A DNA stretch of 64,000 nt from NCBI GenBank assembly GCA_011800805.1, contig MPNW01000166.1, positions 4,786-68,785 on the forward strand. Reading direction: 5' to 3'. A program made the translations under genes and the position numbers. The notes below the pieces were generated by a model. That model saw only the letters and a list, made by a program, of their open reading frames with translations, did no database searches and was not told the origin of the DNA. This DNA is from Hirudo medicinalis (taxonomy: Eukaryota; Annelida; Clitellata; Hirudinida; Hirudinidae). This document shows, piece after piece, positions 15,525-25,939 of this stretch. Numbering within the stretch: the first letter of the stretch is position 1; the number at the start of each line of letters is the position of its first letter.

Positions 15525-16060
15525 TGTTAATTGTGATAATTTGGGTCAGCACAGTAAGAACAGTTTGAGTAATATCGTTTTGATACTATTTGGGGGACAG
15601 CATTCTGCGACCCTGGACCATGCCGATTTCCCGGTTGATAGTACTCTTAATCGGCCAGTGCTTAGTAATAGAGCTGGCGCCAGGTTGGTCCCGTTGAGGC
15701 GGTGTGTTTGGCTTAGACCATTGAAGCGTTGGCATCATTAAGTGATTGCAACGATTCTCTGCTTGGGCTGGGGGTCTGTTTGTATTGCGGGTGTAAGCTT
15801 CCCTATCGGGAAAGCTCGTGCAGAAGCGGGACTTTTTCAGATGAGGTTGCGGTGCAAAAAACCCCGAAAAGATTGCGTGTGTTGGCATCCGCAGCTATTT
15901 AATGAAGTGTTTTTGAAACGCGGCGATTTATACAGGATTTTGCTGGGGTGTTAACCAAGAAGTGAAAACATTTCCACAGTTTAGATAAATTCTTCGCGGA
16001 ATGTGTCTGCCAGCGACTCTACTGTCGGCGCAGTGTGTATGTAATAAATATAATTAAATG
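15525..16060. other. GC-richer block conserved between the arms (A copy)
   Basis: The counterpart in arm B is 20091-20570. Shared landmarks include GGGTCAGCACAGTAAGAAC, GGACAGCATTCTGCGAC and GACCATGCCGATT. Indels differ in ways that break every reading frame, so I do not call it coding. It lies upstream of the MERR gene and could be a promoter, a non-coding RNA or an old repeat. Confidence 0.4.
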
Positions 16061-16397
16061 AATAACTAAAATTATTGTGTTGGAATAGATGCGACAAATC
16101 AATAGCAACAGTTAATTTAAAGTGGATTTAGTTCAGATTTTGATTTGGTATAACCTGCGCCCAAGTTTCCGACATTAAATACAGTGGTCTGGGTTTCTTA
16201 AGAATGGTTAAATAAAAATAGCAGGAAGGCAATTATTATAACTACCTCTTGAGTTAAAAAAAATGAGATAAAACTTTAAAATTGCCGGCCGCCTAACCTT
16301 CGTTGAGTCGAATTATTAGCTGTTGTTAGCCATTGGACGTGGTTGTAAATCAACCGGCACTTTCTCTTATTTAGTAGAACTACGAGTTTTTTTTATC

Positions 16398-16814
16398 ATG
16401 GAGCGTCGAACTATAGGAAAGTTTACAAAAGTTGTCGGAAAAGTTAGAAAGCTTCTTGATCAAGCCTTTAAAGTGGTTGTGATAGAAGGAATTTCATTAA
16501 TTGATCAGCAAAACGAACAAGAAGTGACAATTTTCTGTGGTCATTGTAATCAATACTTGGATCAAAGTTGGACCCAACTCGAAAAATACCAGTATACTGC
16601 TCATAAAGATGAACCTGGGCTGGAAATATATCAGTGTCGACATAGAAAATGCTTTCACATTTTGAAGCCTTCGACCATGTGCAGAAATATCATTACTCAG
16701 TCCTCACAAAGTCTTTGGATCACAGCAATTGAAGATTCAAGTGATATCGCTTCAAATGTACATTCATTATTAAAACACTTCTGGATTTTATCAATTGTTG
16801 ACTTCTACAAATAA
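16398..16814 (+). CDS. Small MERR-type zinc-binding protein, intact copy
   Basis: A single-exon frame of 138 residues beginning MERRTIGKFTKVVGK. The N-terminal 40 residues are basic and helical in character. Residues about 47-90 hold CGHC, then H in YTAH, then CRHRKC, a spacing that could bind zinc. No family is recognised. The copy in arm B (20920) aligns codon for codon over the first 41 codons with nine base differences. All nine change amino acids, and none is silent. B then runs into a stop. The start is supported by the conserved leader before the ATG in both arms. This looks like a real, fast-evolving gene. Function unknown. Confidence 0.6.
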   Translation: MERRTIGKFTKVVGKVRKLLDQAFKVVVIEGISLIDQQNEQEVTIFCGHCNQYLDQSWTQLEKYQYTAHKDEPGLEIYQCRHRKCFHILKPSTMCRNIITQSSQSLWITAIEDSSDIASNVHSLLKHFWILSIVDFYK

Positions 16815-17616
16815 ATCGTCGTAAATACATCTTAATGAGTTGTGTTGTCATTATTTGTTTTAAAACTAATATACCAAATTGATGCCATTATTCTTCACAG
16901 TTTATCAAACATATACCTTCAAATTTCTGCTTTTCAAAAATGGAAACAATAATAGATTTAGTTAAAAGGTTAGAAGTGTGAAAATAGAGCATCATTGGCA
17001 TTACAGCAGTAGAAAGTCTATTGCTTTTATAAATCTCTTATGCTTAAATTTTAAGTAATTTTTGCTTCTCCAGAATAGAAAAAGCAACAGATTAAGTTAA
17101 ATGTGTCAATATAAAACATTAATGTTTGTTCAAATATTTTTCACGCTGGAACTTCAAGTATGAGGTATGCATAATTGCTCAAAAATATTAAAGCCAGCTT
17201 GGATTTGATTTGGAAAACTAGCATCCTAATGTTAGTGGGTTTATTTTTTACTCACTAGGGTAGAATTTTATAAAACATTGACAATAATATGTGCTTGCGA
17301 TGATGTTTATATAACTCCTTAAGTGAGTATTTTAGTCTTTTAAGCCATAAGTTGACATAATTTTATTGTTAAATAGAACTGCTATTGATAATGAATAACA
17401 TTATCTTGATCTTATTTTGTAATAATAAGTATAAGAAAAACATGGAAATATATTTTTCTGTAAGCTTTAATTATAATGAGTGAAATTTACCGCTCGAATT
17501 TTCAGCCTTTCTCCGGCCGTCGCTCAACTCAGACGATTAGATTGAAAGAAAACATCCGCTCGGTCTTTCGGCTTCGAGCACCGTTGATCCTTGCCGGGCT
17601 ATTTTTCTGTTCAGAC
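16815..17616. other. Spacer between MERR and zinc-finger genes in arm A
   Basis: AT-rich. About 16890-17070 aligns with 21250-21440 in arm B, and about 17160-17616 aligns with 23060-23518. The sequence between those two blocks is short here but about 1.6 kb in B. A longer in-frame start for the zinc-finger gene exists at 17476 but is not conserved in B. Confidence 0.6.
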
Positions 17617-18025
17617 ATGGAAACTAATTTAACAGATGCAATCGTTCAACATATTGACAAACTCATTAAGTATGAGGGTGGTGGAAAAGACGAGAAGAAT
17701 AAATACAATTGTTCAAAGTGTTACAAGAAATTTGGGACGAAAGAAAAGTTTGCTGAACATCAATCCGCCAGCGGTCACTATGCAGTCACAAACGGCTGGA
17801 CTTCCCATTGTTCTTGCAACAAGTTCTTCAGGTCTTATGAGGAGTGCTTCATTCATTACAGGTAAGACTTTCGTGGCTTATGCCATTTGCTTGTATTCTT
17901 GATTGTAATATTCTCCTTCTGATATCAGAATCGACCACCAATGCTTTGAAGGAGACGTTTCAAACACCTGCAACAGTCCAATGTGTCGTGCGAAAGGAAG
18001 AAACTTCCCCGGATTTGACAATTAG
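17617..18025 (+). CDS. Two-exon small zinc-finger protein, copy A
   Basis: Exons 17617-17861 and 17929-18025 with a 67-bp GTAAG...CAG intron encode 113 residues. CSKC followed by 12 residues and then an H-x5-H pair form a C2H2-like finger. A second Cys/His cluster runs from SHCSCNKFFRSYEECFIHYR across the intron into IDHQCF and ends CNSPMCRAKGRNFPG. Copy B (23519-23929) is also 113 residues with the same intron position and the same cysteine framework. Only about 45% of residues match over exon 1, while the intron is about 80% identical. The start is chosen because both copies have an ATG there and equal length. No known family is recognised. The protein is a plausible nucleic-acid binder, but that is inference. 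Confidence 0.7.
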
Positions 18026-18794
18026 CAGAGAACATTCCTTAAACATTTCTTAATAATATATCTTAAACAAACATGAGTTCCCCTCATAAAATTGTTAGTG
18101 TTTTTTAGGATGTAGAAATAACTTAAAATATTTAACAGCAATTTCATGATAAAAGTCTATAGCAAATCAAGTTATTGATTTCAATGATTTTAAGAGGATC
18201 AGATTCCTCATGAAGATACTTTTGGGAATAAATATTTTAGTGAAAAAAATAATTTTGAGACTCTCATGTGATTTATTCCAATGAAACTTGATAAAATTTG
18301 TGATGAATGGTTACTGCTTATACATAATTTATTGTTTGGAAGACAAATGTCATGTACAAGACAAATCATCTAAGCCAATTATCAATAATTAACATCACTT
18401 ATACAATTGACAATTACACAAATTTGATTAAAGATACTGAATAGAAATTGCACTGATGTAACAAATTCACATAGCCACTAATTTTGTTAACTTAAATGAA
18501 AAGTGACATTTCTTACAACTGAAATTTACAGAATGTATGTGAAAGTAATTTATTGGAGTATAATTTCCTTATTATGATTGGTTTTCATTGAGGAAGCCGC
18601 AGGGGCAAGGGGGATTTGAGTCGATTTTTTTTTTTAGAAGGATACAACCTCAAACAATTCTTGATGAGATGAATTGGGATAAAATCAATTTTCACTTGCA
18701 TGCTCATCCAAAGCATTTAATCGTTTTAGTTGAGCACCCAGACATAGACATGGGATACTTGGTACTTATACTTGAGTTCCGTTTTCATGTATTC
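18026..18794. other. 3' flank of zinc-finger copy A
   Basis: AT-rich and collinear with about 23930-24770 in arm B. No coding exon is supported. Confidence 0.5.
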
Positions 18795-19430
18795 GAGTAC
18801 TTATGTTCACTTGCCCGTCTTTCTTCACGAGCCCATTTTTCTAAATCAAACTCCGTCGTCGTTTCGTTAACGATTGTTTTTGAAATGTATCTATAACCTT
18901 AAGTGTAACATCCTCTAAACTCAGATCCTCCTCATCTGTGGTCTCGTCACAGCTTTGTGTAAAGAACGTCATATAGATGTTTACGGCTTGTGGACAAGCG
19001 GTTGTCTTTAAATTATTCAACTATATAGAGACAACATTTTTGGAATGGTCAGGATTGTCACCCTTCTTAGCAATCGGAATCTCTTCTCTGCTGGTCAGAG
19101 AAACAGCATCTTTTATATTCACTTTCATTAGTCAACTTTCTCTGGCTCAGGTTCCAATTCTGAACTTTCCTCATGCTGTGTCTTCTTATTGTGTTCATTA
19201 TTTATCCTCTTTAAATGTTCGTTTTGCTTCTTTTGCTTTTCCAGATTCCAACTGGAAATAAGTGCAAGCATATATAAAGTCCACGTTTGATAATCGCGAA
19301 TTTTTTTCATGATCCATCATTCTTTTTTCACTTGTCTGTCTTTCTTCATGAGCCCATTTTTCTTCAAAGTACATTTTCATCGTCATCAACCGCGGTTCTT
19401 CAATGTCTGTCAGCCTCGTCGTCAAAGTTG
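18795..19430 (-). pseudogene. Decayed coiled-coil gene fragment, copy A
   Basis: Reading the minus strand from about 19430: a frame with FEEKWAHEERQTSEKRMMDH, then after a possible TTTCCAG acceptor a frame with WNLEKQKKQNEHLKRINNEH ending at a stop after EPEPEKVD, then near 18800-18950 a frame with DEEDLSLEDVTLKVIDTF. Another segment reads EKWAREERRASEHKY, a second copy of the EKWAxEERxxSE motif. These Glu/Lys-rich helical pieces are split by stops and frameshifts. They could be remnants of a Myb/SANT-type or other coiled-coil protein; the family is not recognised. Arm B holds the same region at 24770-25490, more broken. Confidence 0.4.
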
Positions 19431-19660
19431 TATTATCACCATTATTTTCGTTTATTGCCTACATCTTAAGGAAAACATCTATAGGAAACTCATACTTTCG
19501 TATGAGTGACCTGGGAGAAGATAATTAACTGATTAATCATTACCTATCCTCTTGGGTTTTGACGATAATAAAACAAGGTTTCTCCACAATAAACAAGGCA
19601 TAAAGCTATTGGAGAGAGGTAATGAATGGTTAATAGTCTGAAAGCAAAGTATTCTAATTG

Positions 19661-19829
19661 GCGTGCAGGTTGGCCAAATGGGTTGCGTTCCTGCACGCGC
19701 GAGTAATGGTAACAGTCATAATGTCATAAGTCATGTGTCGTGTTCTCAACCCAAGAAGGCACTCAACAAAAATGAGGCTACCATGGGAGTCATGAAGTTC
19801 ACCAAAGCAATTTGGATGAGTTTGGAGGA
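19661..19829 (+). mobile_element. tRNA-derived SINE, copy in arm A
   Basis: Starts with GGTTGGCCAAATGGGTTGCG (A-box-like) and has GTCGTGTTCTCAACCC (B-box-like). The same element is at the same place in arm B (25767) and, in better condition, at 57088-57262. Confidence 0.6.
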
Positions 19830-20084
19830 TTTTTTTAACTGCGTTTGGGTCTAAGTAAACAAGCGGCTTGATTTTTCGATAGAAATATTTGAAATTAATT
19901 TAAAGTTTCATTTGACATCTTTTATATCTATAATTTTCACCATATCCGGAATTATGNTAACATTCAATTTTATGTCATCTGAGGTTTAGGAAATGTCCAT
20001 CTAAAGTTATTTTTTGTCAATAAGTTCTGATTAGCTGATATTGTTCATGACCAGATTTCCTTCACAACAATTGATGGTTGCAAT
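19830..20084. repeat. Right anchor, single N, left anchor
   Basis: 19830-19956 is the 127-bp right anchor, 19957 is N, and 19958-20084 is the 127-bp left anchor again. This is the junction at which arm A stops and arm B starts. Confidence 0.95.
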
Positions 20085-20090
20085 GCGAGG

Positions 20091-20570
20091 TGTTAATTGT
20101 GATGATTTGGGTCAGCACAGTAAGAACATTGGGATGAAAAACATTTTTTAGTTCGGGGACAGCATTCTGCGACTGAGTGGACCATGCCGATTCGCCGTTT
20201 GGTCTTAATCGGGCCAATGCTTAGTAAAGTTGACGGCAAGTTGATCCCGCTGGGGCGGTATGTTGCGAAACGTTGGCATTATTAAGTAATGGCAATGGTT
20301 CTTAGCTTGCGCGGGGGAGAAACTTTCTTATGTGGGGCTGGGACTGCCTGCCCACTTGGTAGCGAAAAAACTCGAAAGGATTGCATGTTGTGGCATCTCA
20401 TCTATTTAATGGGGTGTTTTTGAAAAGCGGAGATTTACACAGGATTTTGTTGGGGGTGTTAGCCAAGAAGTGGAAACATTTCCAGAGTTTAAATAAATTC
20501 GTCGGGGAGTGTGTCTGCCAGCGATGCGTCTCGACTGTCGGCGCAATGTGTATTTGTATGTGATAAATAT
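20091..20570. other. GC-richer block conserved between the arms (B copy)
   Basis: Counterpart of 15525-16060 with many small indels. No shared open frame survives in both copies. It is followed by the conserved leader of the MERR gene. Confidence 0.4.
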
Positions 20571-20919
20571 AATGTAATGAATAACTAAAATTATTGCGTT
20601 AGAATAAATGCGACTACTTAATAGCAACAGTTAATTTAAAGTGGATTTAGTTCAGCTTTTGAATTGATAGAACCCGCGCCCAAGTTTCCGACATTAAATA
20701 CACTGGTCTGGGTTTCTTAAGAACGGTCAAATAAAAATAGTAGGAAGGCAATTATTATAACTTCCTCTTGAGTTAAAAAAAACGATATATAAAACTTTAA
20801 AATTGCCTGCCGCCTAACATTCGTTGAGTCTAAATATTAGCTGGTGTCGTTGGCATTGGACGTGGATGTAAATCAACCATCACTTTCTCTTATTTAGTAG
20901 AACTACGAGTTGTTTCATC

Positions 20920-21054
20920 ATGGAGCGTCGAATCATAGGAAAGTTTACAACAGTTGTCGGAAAAATTAGAAAGCTTCTTGATCAAGACAGTAAAGTGGTT
21001 GTGATAGAAGGAATTAAATTAATTGATCAGCAAAACGAACAAGGGACAATTTGA
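20920..21054 (+). pseudogene. MERR-type gene, truncated copy B
   Basis: Begins MERRIIGKFTTVVGK and stays in frame for 44 codons, then stops right after NEQGTI. The zinc-ligand region present in copy A is missing from this frame, and the sequence downstream no longer matches it. It could be a dead copy or a short peptide that retains only the basic N-terminal part. Confidence 0.6.
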
Positions 21055-21637
21055 TATTGAGTCATTTATGAGGACATGCTGTTTTCATTGATATAGAAAG
21101 TCGGAAAGCCACTGAGACAAGTTGCCAGTAATACCATAGGTATAATTGAAAATCTTAAAATTTATTTAAATACATTAATACAAATACAATTAACTTTTTA
21201 TTATAATAGATATTATAGAATAAACTCAATAGTATCCTCAGTCTTCAGAGTTTATCAAACATTTTCCTTCAAATTTCTGCTTTTCAAAAATAGAAACAAT
21301 AATAGATTTAATTAAAAGGTTAGAAGTGTGAAAATAGAACAATATTGGCATTAAAGCATTAGAAATAAAGTCTATTGTTTTTAGAAATCTCTTATGCTTA
21401 AATTTTAAATAATTTTTGCATCTCAAGAATAGAAAAAGAAATGATTTTGATTATTCTCAATCTTTAAGAATATTCATTCACATAAAGGATAATTCAATAG
21501 TTAATCAATGTTAATGTCATGGTGACGAAACAAATGGTAAGTACAATACCTTCTTCTGTAAAATTAGTTAAATCTCAAACTATAAATCACAGATGCTTTG
21601 ACTAATACTTATAAATGTCAAGAGAATGAGGACTACT

Positions 21638-22310
21638 TTAATGGCTGTGCTTGTTAAGCAATTATATGGCTTTACTGGTGATAAACCTAATTAGATCATA
21701 TTATTTTGGATTTGGTCTGATTTAAATAATTAAGTTTTATGGAATCTCATTTCTGTATAGATTCAGAAGGTGGTCATTGCTCTTAGTAATTATATGGGAG
21801 CTGAATGTCATGCTTGCATAGGCGGAACATATGCATAGTGCCAGGGAAGACGCTCATTGCCTTTCCTCTGGTGTCCAGTTTGTTGGCACACCAGGAAGAG
21901 TGTGTGATATGATCAACAGAAAATTCCTTAGTTAGGATGGTTTTCACAATATGATAATTTTTCACTATATTTTGATTATATTTTAATGTTTTAAGACACC
22001 GAGTCAATCAAGACATTCATTCTTGATGAAGCTGATGTAATGTTATCAAGAGGATTTAAAGACTAGATCAATGAATCTGAAGAAAAGGACAAGAGGACGT
22101 TAAAGGACATTGAAACCTTCTGCAACATCCAGATTGAGGAGATGCCTACGAATGTTGCTGATCTCATCCGATGTTTAATCACCGCTATATGGGAGGATCA
22201 GTGTCAAAAACTTATTTTTTAAGTTTTGATCATGTCTAACGTTCCTTTTTGTGTCATCTCTAAGGTTTTGGACATATCCAATTAAAGTTATTTTTTAATC
22301 CATCTGCACT
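21638..22310 (+). pseudogene. Degenerate eIF4A fragment with introns
   Basis: Aligns with eIF4A intron 2, exon 3 (IQKVVIAL... to the GTPGRVxDMINRK block), intron 3 and the start of exon 4. It then jumps to the last coding segment ([10 protein letters not shown]...NVADLI) and the 3' UTR, including a diverged version of the left anchor near 22230-22290. Exons 5 and 6 and most of exon 7 are missing, and several stops and frameshifts are present. Retained introns show a genomic duplication, not a retrocopy. It exists only in arm B. Confidence 0.85.
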
Positions 22311-23518
22311 GATTCGCCTAAACTTTTTTTTTTATAACCTGCTTTCCTTTACAATTAATGATCATAAAGTCAGATGATGCTGTTTAGTCTTTGTGAACAA
22401 TAAATAAGTCTTTGGTCGACAATCTACATAAAGGTGGAATTAACGATTCATTTGACTTTGCTGTGTTGTGCAGAATTTTAGGCAGTTGTGAGTGTTTATT
22501 GATCGTTTCTGGGTTGTTGATGATGTCATTATAAGGGTCTTTGCTCAGAGGTGATTAATTTTTTAGCCCAGGATGTATTGAGGTCACCGAGCACAAGTAG
22601 TTTGTAGCTAAGGTTGCTTTGTGTGAGTTGGATTGGTTTGCACCCTAAAAGCATTTCCATATTGTAAGTGGGTGAGGGCTCTTAGAAAGTGGTTTAGAAA
22701 GTGTTTAGTGACTGATAAATCAAAAAAGCTAAATCCACAGTTTGAATTACTTATATGCCTTTTGATACTATGAATAAAATAAAGATTAATTTTGAATATA
22801 ATTATCAATGGTCCAATTACCAAGATGTTCATTAATTATACCTAACCAAAAACCTGCCTTTAAATTTAAGTTGCTATATTTACTTTGAGGCAGAATAAAC
22901 AGACCGCTTTCGTTAAAATTTGAAATTAGTTAAAATAATTGGTGCCATAACCATCAAAACCAGCCTGAAAATATTTCTAATAAAACATTATAGCATAGCA
23001 TAGAATTATACAAGTGGGAAGTAAGATGCATATATGTATTTAAATATAAATTTGCAAATATATGAGGCATGCATAATTACTCAAAAATTGCCAGCTTGCA
23101 ATTGATTTGGAAAATTAACATCCTACTGTTAGTGGGTTTATTTTTTACTCACTTGGGTAACTTGGGTAACATTTGATAAAATATTGACATTAATATATGC
23201 CTGTAACTCTATTCGTAAGTATTTTAGCCTTTCAAACCATAAGTTGACATAATTTAATCGATAAATATTTGTTTTCAGTGTTATTAATAATACCATCGTG
23301 ATCTTATTTTGTAGTAATAAGTAATAAAAAAATAACATGGAAATGTAGTTTTAGGTATGCTTTAAATATAATGTAAAAAATTTACCTCTCGAATTATTTT
23401 CGGCCTTTCTCCGACACGTCGCTCGAGTCAGACGATTAGATTACCCTGGAAAGGACCGTCGCTCGTTCTTTTGGTGTGGAACTTCGTTGGACCTCGCCGG
23501 CCGAATTTGTTATCGAAC
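22311..23518. other. Spacer between eIF4A fragment and zinc-finger copy B
   Basis: AT-rich. The part to about 23050 has no counterpart in arm A; the rest aligns with 17160-17616. No coding exon is supported. Confidence 0.5.
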
Positions 23519-23929
23519 ATGGCTAGTTATAAACTTTATCTAGGAGTTGATGTAGTTAATCACATCGACAAATGTTGTGTTTACAAAGTTAATGAACGCG
23601 GAATAGAAAAGTTTGACTGCCCCGGTTGTGATGATAAATTTAATGACAAAAAGATGCTTGTTCGTCATCAAGCCACACACAAGCACTACAGAGCAAACAG
23701 CTGGACTTCACAATGCAATCGGTTCTTCAGGACGTATGAAGAATGCTTCATCCATTACCGGTAAGACTTTCGTGGCTTACCAAATTTGCTTATATTCTTA
23801 ATCGTAATACTCTCCGTCTGACATTCCAGAGCACATCACCAATGCTTTGCAGACAACGTGAATGATGTCTGCAACCATCCTGAATGCCGTGAAAAGGGAA
23901 GAAACTTTCCAGGATATGCCGGAGAGTAA
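23519..23929 (+). CDS. Two-exon small zinc-finger protein, copy B
   Basis: Exons 23519-23760 and 23830-23929 with a 69-bp intron encode 113 residues. The finger is CPGC, 12 residues, then H-x5-H in HQATHKHY. The second cluster is SQCNRFFRTYEECFIHYR, then HHQCF and CNHPECREKGRNFPG. All frames and splice signals are intact, so this is not a pseudogene despite its divergence from copy A (17617-18025). A poly(A) signal AATAAA lies at 23991. The most conserved part is FFRxYEECFIHYR. The N-terminal 40 residues are almost unrelated between the copies. Confidence 0.7.
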
Positions 23930-24769
23930 AGCGTTCTCAAGAACTGTGGTTTGGACAAAATTGGATAAATGTATACTAGTTTGTTATTTCAATAAAAAAA
24001 AGTATGATTTCCATCAAGAAAATTGTTGTATTATTTAGTTTAAGGTGCAGAAATAAAGTGCATTTTTTAACAGCACAATATATATGTATATACATAGTAG
24101 CTCTACTATTAAATCACAAGTTAGTGATTTCAAATGATTTTAAGTTTTTTCTTTCCTGATGAAGATTCTTCTGATTTTTTGAAATAAACATTTTAGTGTA
24201 CAAAACTAATTTGGCTCTCCACTAATTTCAGTCACTGAAACTGAATAAAAGTTGTGATGATTTGTTATTAATTAAATATAATTTATTGTTTGAAATCAAA
24301 TCATCTAAGCTGATTACCATTACAATACTTTTGACAATTGAAAATACAATTGACAGTTACACAAATTTGATTGGAGATACTGATTAGAAATTGCAATGAT
24401 GTAACAAATTGACATGGCCACTAATTGAGTTAACTTAAATGAAAAGTGACATTTCCTGCAACTGAAATTTACAGAATATAAATGAATGTGATTTATTGAA
24501 TTATAATTTCCTTGTTATGACTGGTTTTCATAGGGGAAGCCATAGGGCAAGGGGGATTTGAGTCGGGTTTTTTTTTAGAAGGATACAACCTCAACCTGTC
24601 TTCTTATTATGTTCTTCTTGATGAGAGAAATAAGAATAAAATCAACATTCACTCGCATTCAAAGCATTTAATCGTTTTAGATGAACATCCAGATATAGAC
24701 ATGGGATACTTTGGTAATTATGCTTTAGTACTTGTACTTGAGCCTCGAATACTTAAGTTCATTTGCCCG

Positions 24770-25490
24770 TCTTTCTTCACGAGCCCTTTTTTCTAAATCC
24801 AGCTACGACGTCGTTTCGTTAACGATTGTATTTTAAATGCATCTATAACCTCTTTGTGTAACATCCTCTAAACTAAGATCTTCCTCATTTGAACGTATCG
24901 GAGGTCTCGTCCCAGCTTTGTATAAAGAACTTTACGGCTTGTGCATAAGCTTTAAATTATTCAACTAGCTAAAGACAACATTTTTGGAAATGTATGTTTT
25001 TGATACAGATAAACACTAGGGTGCTAATAAAAAGTATGAAATAAATACAATTCTTTTATCCTCATACGTTTCATATCTCCTCCAATGAGACTGAAAGGAA
25101 AACTGGCTCAGCAATGACTACTGTGTTGACCATGACGTCATTTAAATACGTCTCCAGCTGGTCAGGATTATCACCCTTCTTAGCAATCGGAACCTCTTCT
25201 CTGCTAGTCAGAGAAACAGTATCTTCAATATTCACTTTCATTAGTCAACTTTCTCTGGCTCAGCTTACGTTTCTGCACTTTCCTCTTGCTGTGTCTTCTT
25301 ATTGTGTACCATATTTAACATCTTTAAGTTGTCGTTTTGCTTCTTTTGCTTTTCCAGATTCCAACTGGAAATAAGTGCAAGCCTATATAAAGTCCATGTT
25401 TGATAATCGCGAGTGTTTTTCATGATCCATCATTCCTTTTTCACTTGCCTATCTTTTTTCATGAGCCCATTTTTCTTCAAAGTACATTTT
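24770..25490 (-). pseudogene. Decayed coiled-coil gene fragment, copy B
   Basis: Collinear with 18795-19430. The segments NEEDLSLEDVT and WNLEKQKKQNDNLK are still readable on the minus strand but in different frames, with extra stops. Confidence 0.4.
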
Positions 25491-25766
25491 CATCATCATC
25501 AACCGTGGTTCTTCAATGCTGTCCGCCAATGTCTCGTCGTGAAAGTTGTATTATCACCATTATTTTCGTTTTTTGCCTACAACTTAACTATAGGAAACTC
25601 ATACTTCCGTATGAGTGACCTGGGAGAAGATAATTAACTGATTAATCATTACCTATCCTCTTGGGTTTAGACGATAATAAAATAAGGTTTCTCCTTAATA
25701 AACAATGCATAAAGCTATTGGAAAGAGGTAATGAATGGTTAATAGTCTGAAAGCAAAGTATTCTAA

Positions 25767-25939
25767 TTGGCGTATAGGTTGGCCAAATGGGTTGCGTTCC
25801 TGCATGCGCGAGTAATGGCAACAGTCATAATGTCATAAGTCATGTGTCGTGTTCTCAACCCAAGAAGGCACTCAACAAAAATGAGGCTACCATGGGAGTC
25901 ATGAAGTTCACCAAAGCAATTTGGATGAGTTTGGAGGAT
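25767..25939 (+). mobile_element. tRNA-derived SINE, copy in arm B
   Basis: Nearly identical to 19661-19829, including the A-box-like and B-box-like segments, so the insertion predates the split of the two arms. Confidence 0.6.

Larger units (their letters stand above)
15392..19956. other. Arm A of a two-branch assembly bubble
   Basis: It starts with the left anchor and ends with the right anchor, exactly as arm B does. Contents in order: GC-richer conserved block, MERR gene, zinc-finger gene, decayed minus-strand coiled-coil gene, SINE. It is collinear with arm B apart from about 1.6 kb that B alone has in its middle. Confidence 0.85.

Noticed and set aside
15475..15954. Coding frames in the GC-richer block of arm A
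   Set aside because: Small indels between arms A and B break every frame, so no protein is conserved.
17476..17616. Longer N terminus for zinc-finger copy A
   Set aside because: The extra 47 codons are not open in copy B with the same start, and both copies are 113 residues from the shared ATG.
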